From: JBJXGV01 sp046160485
GTDB taxonomy: Bacteria; Orphanbacterota; Orphanbacteria; JBJXGV01
Assembly: GCA_046160485.1 (NCBI GenBank)
Contig: JBJXGV010000029.1
Location: 1 to 31,187 of the forward strand
Length of the DNA: 31,187 nt
Direction of reading: 5' to 3'
Every line of letters begins with the position of its first letter. Position 1 is the first letter of the stretch. The position numbers and the translations under genes are program-made. Of this stretch, positions 1 to 8,900 are shown piece by piece. The notes beneath the pieces are model-generated. The model was not told the origin of the DNA, did no database searches, and saw only the letters and a list, made by a program, of their open reading frames with translations.

Positions 1-57
1 TTCGCGACCGCCGCCGCCGCAGGCGTGGTCGCGGCCGCGCGCCGCGCGCGCGCCTGA
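1..57 (+). CDS. possible C-terminal tail of a gene entering from the left edge
   Basis: The first frame is open from base 1 and stops at TGA 55-57, giving an 18-residue tail rich in Ala, Val and Arg. It would converge on the response regulator gene, whose stop is only six bases further on. The stretch is too short to recognise, and in DNA this GC-rich a short open frame is expected by chance. Confidence 0.25.
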   Translation, partial: FATAAAAGVVAAARRARA

Positions 58-62
58 CGCCG

Positions 63-440
63 CTACGGCGCGGGCGGCGTCCCGAGAAGCGCCGCGATCT
101 TCTCGAGGAGCCGCGGCAAGTCGACCGGTTTCGTCTCGAACTCGTCGCACTGCGCCTCGAGCGCCTTCTCGCGGTCGCCGGCCATCGCGTGCGCGGTCAG
201 CGCGATGATCGGGATGCGCGCGGTGGCGGCGCTCGACTTGATCCGCCGCGCCGCCTGCCACCCATCGAGAATCGGCAGGCTCATATCCATGAGGATGATG
301 TCGGGCGCCTCGCTCCCGGCCTTCGCCACCGCCTCTTCACCGTTGACCGCGAAGATTACATCGTAGCCTTTGCGCACGAGCCGGCGCGAAAGCATGTCGC
401 GGTTCATCTCGTTGTCTTCCACTAGCAGAATTCTCGCCAT
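63..440 (-). CDS. single-domain response regulator (CheY/DivK-like receiver)
   Basis: The 125-residue protein is a lone receiver domain with no output domain. Visible hallmarks are the acidic pair Glu8/Asp9, the phospho-acceptor Asp52 in ILMDMSLP, Thr82 in ALTAHA and Lys104 in ETKPVD. Such proteins act by protein-protein contact, passing or sinking phosphoryl groups in a phosphorelay. The start ATG has a GAAGGGAT ribosome site about 5 bases upstream. The gene lies 57 bases after the hybrid histidine kinase stop on the same strand, so it is most likely the last gene of that sensory operon and a partner of that kinase. The family is certain; the partner is inferred from position. Confidence 0.93.
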   Translation of the reverse strand: MARILLVEDNEMNRDMLSRRLVRKGYDVIFAVNGEEAVAKAGSEAPDIILMDMSLPILDGWQAARRIKSSAATARIPIIALTAHAMAGDREKALEAQCDEFETKPVDLPRLLEKIAALLGTPPAP

Positions 441-497
441 GCGATATCCCTTCGGTGCGCGGGAGCGTCGCGCGCGGCCGCGTCGCTCGCGGCGCGG

Positions 498-2780
498 CTA
501 CGTCGCTCGCGGGCGCGACACGAACTCGCGAATCTGCCGGAGCAACTCTTCGCGATCGTAGCTCCCCTTCGCGATGATCTGCTTGACCGATCCTTCGAGG
601 CGCGCGCGGTCGTCGGCGGCCAGTTCCTTCGCCGTGATGACAATAACCGGAATCGAACGCCATCCGCTCTCCTTCCGCAGATGCGCGAGGAACTCGAATC
701 CGTCCATGTTCGGCATCATCAGGTCGAGAAGGATCAGGGCTGGGCGGTTCTCGGCGACGCGGGCGAGCGCGGCACGCCCGTCGGCGGCCTCGGCGACGGC
801 CCAGCCCTCCGATTGGAGCGCGCGGCGCAGCAGTTCGCGCATCGCCGCTTCATCATCGACGACGAGCACCGGGCACGGCGGATGCGCGCAGCGGTATCTG
901 CCGACGACCTCCGCGAACCGGGTCCAGTCGATCGGCTTTGTCATGTAGTCGGTCGCGCCGAGCGCGTAGCCCATGTTCTTGTCGTCTACGACGGTGAGCA
1001 TGATGACGGGGATGTCCGCGGTCTCCGGGTCTGCCTTCAATCCGGTGAGCACCGCCCAGCCGTCCATGCCGGGCATCATCACGTCGAGCGTGATCAGGTC
1101 CGGTCGGCGGCTCTTCGCGAGCCGCAGACCCTCGGCGCCGCTGCGCGCGCTGACCATGCTGAGATTCTCTTTCGTGAGGAAGTGCTGCATGAGGTCGTGC
1201 GCCGCGGGGTCGTCGTCGATGACGAGGACAAGACGCCGCCCGCTCTCGTCGCGCGGTTCGCTGGGCGCAGCGGGCAGATGGTCGTTGGCCGGCCGTTCTC
1301 CCTCCTTTACGACCTCGACGGGGACGCGTGCCGTAAACTGCGTGCCGGCGCCCGGCGCGCTCTCGACGGTGATATCTCCTCCCATCATCCGGCAAAACCG
1401 CCGGCTGATCGCGAGGCCGAGGCCGGTGCCGCCGTACTTTCGCGTGGTCGACGCATCCGCCTGGCTGAACGCCTCGAAGATCCGGCCGATCTGCTCGGGC
1501 GTCATACCGATGCCGGAGTCGGCGACGGCGAATAGGATCTCGTCGCCCGTCTCCGATCTCTCTCGCGAGACACGCAGCGTGATCGTCCCCTTCTCGGTGA
1601 ATTTCGCTGCGTTGCTGAGCAGGTTGAACAGCACCTGCCGAACCTTCGTCAGATCGGCGCGCATTGCGCCGGGTGCGCCAGCGGTATCGACGACGAGCGT
1701 GTTCGCGTTCTTCTCGACCAGCGGTTTGATCGTCGCGGTGACGTCCGAAACCATCGCACGGATGTCGAACGCCTCCAGGTACAACTCGACCTTCCCCGCC
1801 TCGATCTTCGAGAGGTCGAGCACGCCGTTGATGAGCGCGAGCAGGTGCTTGCCCGCGGAGTTGATTTTCCGCAGATCGGGGATGAACTCCGGCTGCCCCG
1901 CATCCTCGGCCTCTTCCTCGAGGAGTTCGCTGTAGCCGATGATCGCGTTGAGCGGCGTGCGCAACTCATGGCTCATGTTCGCGAGGAAGGTGCTCTTCGC
2001 CTGGTTCGCGGCGAGCGCCAACCGCTCGGAGTTCTCGAGTTGCGCGTTCGCCTCGGCAAGCGCCGCCGTCCGCCGCGATATCTCCGCGAGCATGTGATTG
2101 AAGTCGTCGACGAGCATTCCGATCTCGTCGTTGCCGCGCTTCGGCGCGCGCATCGAGTAGTCCTTCTGCTCGGCGATGCCGCGCGTCACGCGCGCGAGGT
2201 CGAGAATCGGATCGGAAACGATTCGCTGAAAGCGCGACGAGAGAAGGAATGCGACACAGGTGACGGCGAGCAGAAGCGCGACGCCCACGAAAATGTACTG
2301 CCGCGCGCGCGAGTCGAGTTCCCGCAGATCCGAGCGGATCGTGATGGTGCCGATCCGCTCGCCGTCGAGATTCACCGGAGTGTTGAGCACGAGTGCGTCG
2401 CTCGCGAACGCGTGTCCGTCCGGGCCCGGGGCGGGCGGAGAGGCGCTGGCATTTGCGCTGCTGCCCGCGCCCCCGTCGGCGCGCCCGTACTCCGCGAACA
2501 CGGCGCCGTCGCGCGAGTAGAGGATCGCCCTCTCGATCGTCGGCTTCGCGGAGAGCGAACTGAGAATCTCAGCGGCGGAGCCCGCGTCGTCGAACGCGAG
2601 GGATGCCGTGCTGTTCGCGGCGATGATCTCGGAGAGCGTGGCGAGGTCGCGCACCATCGCTTGGCGGAGGCTGAAGACGTCGTACGCCACGTAGGCCGCC
2701 ACGCCGAGGAGCAGCGCGACGCTGCTCGTAAACGTGATGATGAAAGTCAGCTTTCGCTTGATCGACAGATCGCGAAACAC
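498..2780 (-). CDS. hybrid sensor histidine kinase: CHASE8-HAMP-HisKA-HATPase-REC-REC
   Basis: This 760-residue inner-membrane kinase starts at GTG. A first membrane helix (about 11-33) is followed by a periplasmic segment of roughly 120 residues resembling CHASE8 (ANSTASLAFDD near 55-65). A second helix (about 162-181), HAMP (about 182-235) and a short coiled coil follow. The dimerisation domain carries SHELRTPLNAI with phospho-His271. The ATPase domain shows the N box around Asn390, DSGIGM at 421-426 and GGTGLGL at 450-456. Two C-terminal receivers follow, with Asp566/Lys615 and Asp686/Lys738. A Gly/Ala/Ser/Pro-rich stretch (about 102-120) interrupts the sensor domain. It begins 23 bases after the YfiR-family gene. 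CHASE8 is also the periplasmic domain of YfiN, the partner of YfiR, so sensing through the neighbouring YfiR protein is a reasonable inference. Confidence 0.95.
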   Translation of the reverse strand: MFRDLSIKRKLTFIITFTSSVALLLGVAAYVAYDVFSLRQAMVRDLATLSEIIAANSTASLAFDDAGSAAEILSSLSAKPTIERAILYSRDGAVFAEYGRADGGAGSSANASASPPAPGPDGHAFASDALVLNTPVNLDGERIGTITIRSDLRELDSRARQYIFVGVALLLAVTCVAFLLSSRFQRIVSDPILDLARVTRGIAEQKDYSMRAPKRGNDEIGMLVDDFNHMLAEISRRTAALAEANAQLENSERLALAANQAKSTFLANMSHELRTPLNAIIGYSELLEEEAEDAGQPEFIPDLRKINSAGKHLLALINGVLDLSKIEAGKVELYLEAFDIRAMVSDVTATIKPLVEKNANTLVVDTAGAPGAMRADLTKVRQVLFNLLSNAAKFTEKGTITLRVSRERSETGDEILFAVADSGIGMTPEQIGRIFEAFSQADASTTRKYGGTGLGLAISRRFCRMMGGDITVESAPGAGTQFTARVPVEVVKEGERPANDHLPAAPSEPRDESGRRLVLVIDDDPAAHDLMQHFLTKENLSMVSARSGAEGLRLAKSRRPDLITLDVMMPGMDGWAVLTGLKADPETADIPVIMLTVVDDKNMGYALGATDYMTKPIDWTRFAEVVGRYRCAHPPCPVLVVDDEAAMRELLRRALQSEGWAVAEAADGRAALARVAENRPALILLDLMMPNMDGFEFLAHLRKESGWRSIPVIVITAKELAADDRARLEGSVKQIIAKGSYDREELLRQIREFVSRPRAT

Positions 2781-2803
2781 GGCGGCTGGTCCGCTCCTCG
2801 CGG

Positions 2804-3376
2804 CTAGGTGCCCGCGATGTCGGCGATATTGAGCAGCTTCGAGCTGATCTTGAGCGCGGCTCTCTCCGCGGCGGCGGTGTTGATCTCGACGCGCATCTTG
2901 TTCTTCTTCTGGTAGAAGCGGATGACGCCGCCCGCCTCGGTGAAGCCGTCCGAGTCGCCGACCGTCAGCGCGTTGCCGGATGCGAGCGTCTTGAAGATCG
3001 CCGGCAGCGCTTTCGTCTCGGAGTCGCTGATGAAGAGGACGTGGGCCGACGAGGCCTCCTCGGGCTTCGTGTAGCGTCGCACCGCGATGCGCCGCCCCGA
3101 CGCGGTCTTTCCTTCGAGCGCGTTGATGGCATCGCCGAACGGATCATTGCCCAGGACGCCGACGACGATCGTCGAGTCGCCGGCGGCGAATGCCTCGCCC
3201 GGCCACTCGACGAACTTGACGAAGTTGAAAAGGAACCCCGCTTTGATCTCGTACTCGCGGTTGTCGGTTGCGCATGCGGCAGGTGGCACGGTGCTCGCGG
3301 CGGCCGACGCGATCGCGACGGCTGCGACGGCGCGCAGCGGCAGCGCACGCGCGCGCGCAGCGAGCCTAGAAAACAA
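2804..3376 (-). CDS. YfiR family (DUF4154) periplasmic protein
   Basis: The mature part shows the family core: EYEIKAGFLFNFVKFVEWP, then AHVLFISDSE, and a C-terminal IRFYQKKNKMRVEIN segment. In Pseudomonas, YfiR is a periplasmic inhibitor of the CHASE8-bearing diguanylate cyclase YfiN. Here the downstream gene is a CHASE8 histidine kinase, so this is probably its periplasmic regulator. I chose TTG at 3374-3376 as start. It gives 190 residues with a compact Arg-rich signal peptide ending AACA-TDN, and it overlaps the upstream stop by 11 bases, suggesting translational coupling. The frame stays open to an ATG at 3463, but that would overlap the upstream gene by 98 bases and add a non-hydrophobic leader. 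The mature domain has no cysteines, unlike the Pseudomonas protein. Confidence 0.88.
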   Translation of the reverse strand: MFSRLAARARALPLRAVAAVAIASAAASTVPPAACATDNREYEIKAGFLFNFVKFVEWPGEAFAAGDSTIVVGVLGNDPFGDAINALEGKTASGRRIAVRRYTKPEEASSAHVLFISDSETKALPAIFKTLASGNALTVGDSDGFTEAGGVIRFYQKKNKMRVEINTAAAERAALKISSKLLNIADIAGT

Positions 3377-4493
3377 GCTGCGCGCCAAGCTTCGCCATCC
3401 AATCGGTCTCGAGCGCTGGCCCGTCGAGGTCTTCGTAGACAGGGATTGCGACTTCGATCGCAACGCGCGCCCCGCCGGAGGTGAAATCGGAGTCGAACAG
3501 CGTCACGCCGCCGAGGAGATCGACACGCCGGCTCGCCTGGCGCTGCGGATCGTCCATCGGAGTGTGGTCTGTGTCGAGGCGGCTGTCCGCGCCGTCGACG
3601 TTGCCCGCGATCTCGCCTTCGGCTCCGAGCGAAACGCTCAACCAGTCTTGGACGCGCCTGGAGAGCCGCGGGCCGAGCCGGACGCGGTCGCCGAGGGAGT
3701 AGTCGCGCTCGTTGCGGCCGAGCCGCAGAGTCGCCGCCGCGTCGACATCCCACGCCCAGTATTCGGACTCGCCAACGTACGTAAGACCCGGCATGAGATC
3801 GAACGTGCCCGATCCGTTCTGCATCGTGTACGAGAGGTAGTGATCCTCACCGGCGAGGTTGAGGTCCTGCTCGTCGATCGAGCCAGTGGGGATGCTGACG
3901 CCGGTGTTGAGGATGAGCCGGTGGCCGTGGTGCTCGCTCTGAAGCGCCGTGAAGAGCGCCATGAGGGCGATATCGCCGACGCCGCTCGACTTCGTCGTGT
4001 AGCTCCCGCCGGAGCGCGTCACGTGTAGCATCGATCGCCTGACGTACGAGATCATCGCCATCAAGGTGACGTCGTCGGCCGGCGCGTACATCGCCGAGAG
4101 CATCTGCATCGCCATGTCCATCTCGGTGCCGGTGACTAAGAATCCGTCGTGCGCCGGCTCGAAGGCGCCGCCGGGACCGGTTCGCGGGCGTCCGCCGTCG
4201 CCGGCCGGCACGGTCTCGGCCAAGACCTCATCGAGGCTCACGCGCTTCGTTCCATCGCGCAGCCCGTCCATCCGCATGAACATCGATCGGACGGCGAACA
4301 TGCTCTGTCCGGCGAAGTGCGTGTGCGTTCCGAGCACGTTGAGACTGACGACGTTGAGATCGACCAATTGCTCGAGCGGCATCTCGGTGAAGTCGCGCGC
4401 GGGGCCGGCCGCGCGCGCGGCGGAGCTGCACGCGGCGGCGAGGAGACTCGCCGCGAGGATCGGCGCGCACAGGCGAAAGCGTGAAGGCCTCAT
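3366..4493 (-). CDS. putative outer-membrane beta-barrel protein, first gene of the YfiR/kinase operon
   Basis: The 375-residue product has a signal peptide (hydrophobic 8-22, likely cut after ARA near 28). It then has a short DFTEMPLEQLVDLNV motif like the pre-plug segment of outer-membrane receptors, a Met/His-rich stretch (THTHFAGQSMF, MFMRMDG, TEMDMAMQML), and a body of alternating polar and hydrophobic strands. It ends in Phe, the usual terminal signature for barrel insertion. It resembles proteins annotated as transporter or phenol-degradation MetA-like barrels. Met/His clusters could indicate metal contact, but that is speculative. It precedes the YfiR-family gene with stop/start overlap. 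The start ATG lacks a strong ribosome site, and a TACGAT box only about 10 bases upstream could mean a near-leaderless message. Function unknown. Confidence 0.75.
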   Translation of the reverse strand: MRPSRFRLCAPILAASLLAAACSSAARAAGPARDFTEMPLEQLVDLNVVSLNVLGTHTHFAGQSMFAVRSMFMRMDGLRDGTKRVSLDEVLAETVPAGDGGRPRTGPGGAFEPAHDGFLVTGTEMDMAMQMLSAMYAPADDVTLMAMISYVRRSMLHVTRSGGSYTTKSSGVGDIALMALFTALQSEHHGHRLILNTGVSIPTGSIDEQDLNLAGEDHYLSYTMQNGSGTFDLMPGLTYVGESEYWAWDVDAAATLRLGRNERDYSLGDRVRLGPRLSRRVQDWLSVSLGAEGEIAGNVDGADSRLDTDHTPMDDPQRQASRRVDLLGGVTLFDSDFTSGGARVAIEVAIPVYEDLDGPALETDWMAKLGAQLVF

Positions 4494-4568
4494 CGGTAGC
4501 GCCCATCGTAGCCGCGCACCGGCGTCGGTTCTACGCTTTTCTCTCGCCGTGCCGCTGCCGCTGCCGCG

Positions 4569-6248
<1,680 letters not shown>

Positions 6249-6301
6249 GTTGAATCCTTTCGCGCAGAGTCCATTGATTGGCGGAGCGAGGGAGGCTTCG
6301 A

Positions 6302-6330
6302 ATTCAGGCGCGCATCATAACACGCTCCGG
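6302..6330 (-). promoter_or_regulatory. candidate promoter region of ettA
   Basis: On the minus strand a TATGAT hexamer (complement of 6314-6319) lies about 65 bases upstream of the ettA GTG, inside an AT-richer patch of otherwise very GC-rich DNA. I see no convincing -35 hexamer at 16-18 bases, so this is a weak call resting on the -10 match and the position. Confidence 0.35.
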
Positions 6331-6422
6331 CAGCCGGAAGCGCGGCGCGTCGACGCGCGACCAGAGAGCGCCAGGCGCGCGGCGCCGTCGAGCGGAGCGA
6401 GGTCTCTGCGCGATCGGCCGGC

Positions 6423-7721
6423 CTAGTCGAGCAGTTTGCGCGCGCGCGCGGCGTCTTCGAGTTCGCTCTGGAATCGCGGGTCGGCGATCCCGATGAGCGC
6501 CTCCGCGCGTTCGCGAAGGTTCTTGCCGAACAGGTTCGCGACGCCGTGCTCCGTGACGACGTAGTGGACGTCGGCCCGGCTCGTGACGACGCCCGCGCCC
6601 TGCTTGAGGAACGGGACGATGCGCGTCGACTTTCCGCCCTGCGCGGTGGCAGGGAGCGCGATCACGGGGCGCCCGCCCTTCGAGTGCGCCGCCGCGCGAA
6701 TGAAATCCACCTGCCCGCCGAACCCCGAGAAGATATACGACCCGATCGAGTCGGAGCACACCTGACCCGTGAGGTCGACCTCGATGGCGGAGTTGATCGC
6801 GACGAGGTTGTCGTTGCGGCACGCGACGAGCGGGTCGTTGGTGTAGTCGACAGGGTGACTCTCGATGAGCGGGTTGTTGTTGAGGAAGCGATAGAGCTCC
6901 TCGCTGCCGAGCGCAAACGTGATCAGCACCTTCCCCGGATGCAGGCTCTTGCGCGTTCCGGTGACCGCGCCGCGCTCGATCGCGCGCATCGCGCCGTCCG
7001 ACAGCATCTCGGTGTGGATCCCCAGGTCGAGCCGCCCGTTGAGAGCCGCGTAGACCGAGTCGGGGATTCCGCCGATTCCCATTTGAAGGGTGGCGCCGGC
7101 CGGTATGAGCGGCACGAGATTCGCCGCGATCGCCTTCTCGATGTCGGTCGCGGGATGCGGGTCGAGCGTCGGAAGCGACTCGGTGTGCTCGACGATCGCA
7201 TCGACGCGCCCCACGTGGAGAAAACAATCGCCGAGGACGCGCGGCATCTTCTCGTTGACTTGGACGACGACGACTTTCGCTGTTTCGCACGCGGCCGCCG
7301 ACGCGAGGTTCTCGACGCCCAGACTCATGAAGCCGTGCTCGTCGGGCGGCGAGACCTGCACCATCGCGACGTCGAGCGGCAGGATCTTCTGGCGAAAGAG
7401 CCGCGGAATGTGATGCAGGAAGATCGGAACATAGTCCGCGCGGCCGTCGTTGACCGCGGCGCGATCGGCTGGGCCGACGAAGAGGGAGTTGTGCCGGAAG
7501 TGCTTTTCCATTCCGGGCGCGCTGAGCGGATCCTCGCCGAGGAGAAGGACGTGTGTGAGCTGAACGCCGGTCAACTCATCGCGGAAGTCGGCGAGCGCGC
7601 GCACCAACGCGCGCGGAATCGCCGCGTTCCCGCCGTAGTAGACGCGGGCGCCGCTCCGAATGCGCGTGACGGCCTGCGCGGCGGTGACGAGCTTCGACGA
7701 GTAGTCGCTGTGCCAGCTCAC
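6423..7721 (-). CDS. acetyl-CoA hydrolase/transferase family (4-hydroxybutyrate CoA-transferase-like)
   Basis: The enzyme moves CoA between acyl-CoA and a free acid such as acetate, through a glutamyl-CoA thioester. With the GTG start chosen here it is 432 residues, the usual length for the 4-hydroxybutyrate CoA-transferase group. The catalytic glutamate falls at position 238 in GIHTEMLSDG, the same number as in the clostridial enzyme. Other family blocks are GIGGIPDSVYAAL (216-228), FGGQVDFIR and VTEHGVANLFG. The GTG overlaps the upstream TGA as GTGA, so it is translationally coupled to the alanine-dehydrogenase-like gene. The frame stays open further upstream (to 7946), but that part lies inside the neighbour and is a shadow. 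The exact acid substrate cannot be read from sequence; acetate, succinate or 4-hydroxybutyrate are all possible. Confidence 0.93.
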   Translation of the reverse strand: MSWHSDYSSKLVTAAQAVTRIRSGARVYYGGNAAIPRALVRALADFRDELTGVQLTHVLLLGEDPLSAPGMEKHFRHNSLFVGPADRAAVNDGRADYVPIFLHHIPRLFRQKILPLDVAMVQVSPPDEHGFMSLGVENLASAAACETAKVVVVQVNEKMPRVLGDCFLHVGRVDAIVEHTESLPTLDPHPATDIEKAIAANLVPLIPAGATLQMGIGGIPDSVYAALNGRLDLGIHTEMLSDGAMRAIERGAVTGTRKSLHPGKVLITFALGSEELYRFLNNNPLIESHPVDYTNDPLVACRNDNLVAINSAIEVDLTGQVCSDSIGSYIFSGFGGQVDFIRAAAHSKGGRPVIALPATAQGGKSTRIVPFLKQGAGVVTSRADVHYVVTEHGVANLFGKNLRERAEALIGIADPRFQSELEDAARARKLLD

Positions 7722-8836
7722 GAGATCAACTGCGAGATCGCCGCCGCGGGGAATCCGAGCACGCCGCCGGCGGCCGCGTTCACCATCACGCCGTCGTAGA
7801 GATAGACGCCCGCCGCGAATCCAGGATCCTCGCGAAGGACGCGTGTGAGGCCGTGCCCCGAAAGTTCGACGAGATACGGCAGCGTGGCCGTCGCGAGCGC
7901 GCGCGACGCCGTCCGCGCGAGGTTCGCGGTCATGTTCGGGACGCAATAGTGCACGACGTCATGATAGACGAATGTCGGATCGCCGATCGTCGTCGGGCGG
8001 CTCGTCTCGATGCATCCGCCCTGATCGATCGAGACGTCGATAATGACGCTCCCCGGTTTCATCGCGCGCACCATCGATTCTGTGACGACGAACGGCGAAC
8101 GCGCCCCGGGGATCAAGACCGCGCCAATGACGACGTCGGCGAGTGCGGTATATCGCTCGAGCCGGTCCATCGCCGCGACGACCGTCACCACCTCGCCCGA
8201 AAAATTGCGGTGCAGCGCGCGGAGCTTGCGGACGTCCGCGTCGAGCACGATCACGTGCGCGCCCGCCGCCGCCGCCTGACGCGCGGCCGCGACGCCGACC
8301 GCGCCCGCGCCGAGTATGAGAACTGTCGGCGGCGGGACGCCCGCGACGCTACCGAGGAGGACGCCGCGTCCGCCCGAGTGGTTCTGGAGTAGATTCGCTG
8401 CGACGTGCATCGCCATCTGGCCGGCCATCTCGCTGATCGGCGTTAGCACCGGCAAGTCGCCCGCGGCGTCGCGAATAATCTCGTAGCCGATCAAGGTCGC
8501 CTTCAGCTCCATGAGCCGGGCGACATGATCCCGCGGTGCGACGGCAAGATGATGGAACCCGCAGATGATCGCCTTCGGTTTGAGCATTGCGATCTCGTCG
8601 GCGGACAGCGCGCCGACGCGGCAAACGATGTCGGCACGGCGGTACAGCTCTTCGCTGCGATAGACGATTTGCGCGCCAGCCTTCTCGAAATCCTGATCGC
8701 TGAAGCGCGCGGCGAGGCCCGCTCCCTGCTCGACGAGCACGCTCTGGCCTTCGTGCACGAGCCGCGCGACACCGAACGGAGTGAGGCCCACGCGGTATTC
8801 GTCCTGATTGGATTCCCGCGGCGTGCCGATCACCAT
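7718..8836 (-). CDS. ald: alanine dehydrogenase family protein lacking the substrate lysine
   Basis: The 372-residue product aligns in register with NAD-dependent alanine dehydrogenase, which converts alanine to pyruvate and ammonia. Arg15 (EYRVGLTP), the catalytic-type His96 (FHHLA), the Rossmann loop GAGAVG (176-181), the IDQGGC aspartate at 271 and VPNM (299-302) are all kept. The pyruvate-binding Lys75 of the usual VKEP block is absent: the segment reads DIVCRVGALS with Gly at 75. It may therefore be a paralogue with altered substrate or weak activity. The start ATG at 8834-8836 has AGGAGGAG upstream, and the frame before it is not protein-like. It sits between maeB and a CoA-transferase gene, which it overlaps by 4 bases, and all three enzymes touch pyruvate or acyl-CoA. 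Confidence 0.88.
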   Translation of the reverse strand: MVIGTPRESNQDEYRVGLTPFGVARLVHEGQSVLVEQGAGLAARFSDQDFEKAGAQIVYRSEELYRRADIVCRVGALSADEIAMLKPKAIICGFHHLAVAPRDHVARLMELKATLIGYEIIRDAAGDLPVLTPISEMAGQMAMHVAANLLQNHSGGRGVLLGSVAGVPPPTVLILGAGAVGVAAARQAAAAGAHVIVLDADVRKLRALHRNFSGEVVTVVAAMDRLERYTALADVVIGAVLIPGARSPFVVTESMVRAMKPGSVIIDVSIDQGGCIETSRPTTIGDPTFVYHDVVHYCVPNMTANLARTASRALATATLPYLVELSGHGLTRVLREDPGFAAGVYLYDGVMVNAAAGGVLGFPAAAISQLIS

Positions 8837-8900
8837 GCCGACCACCTCTCCTCCTGAAAAATCCTGCGCCTCCTCTGCCGGAGCGCGCTCCCTTTGCGCG

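Noticed and set aside
6345..6358. Perfect 14-base palindrome GCGCGTCGACGCGC between the CoA-transferase gene and ettA
   Set aside because: It could be an operator or part of a GC hairpin, but such palindromes arise often in this composition. It has no second copy and no T-run, so I could not support a function.
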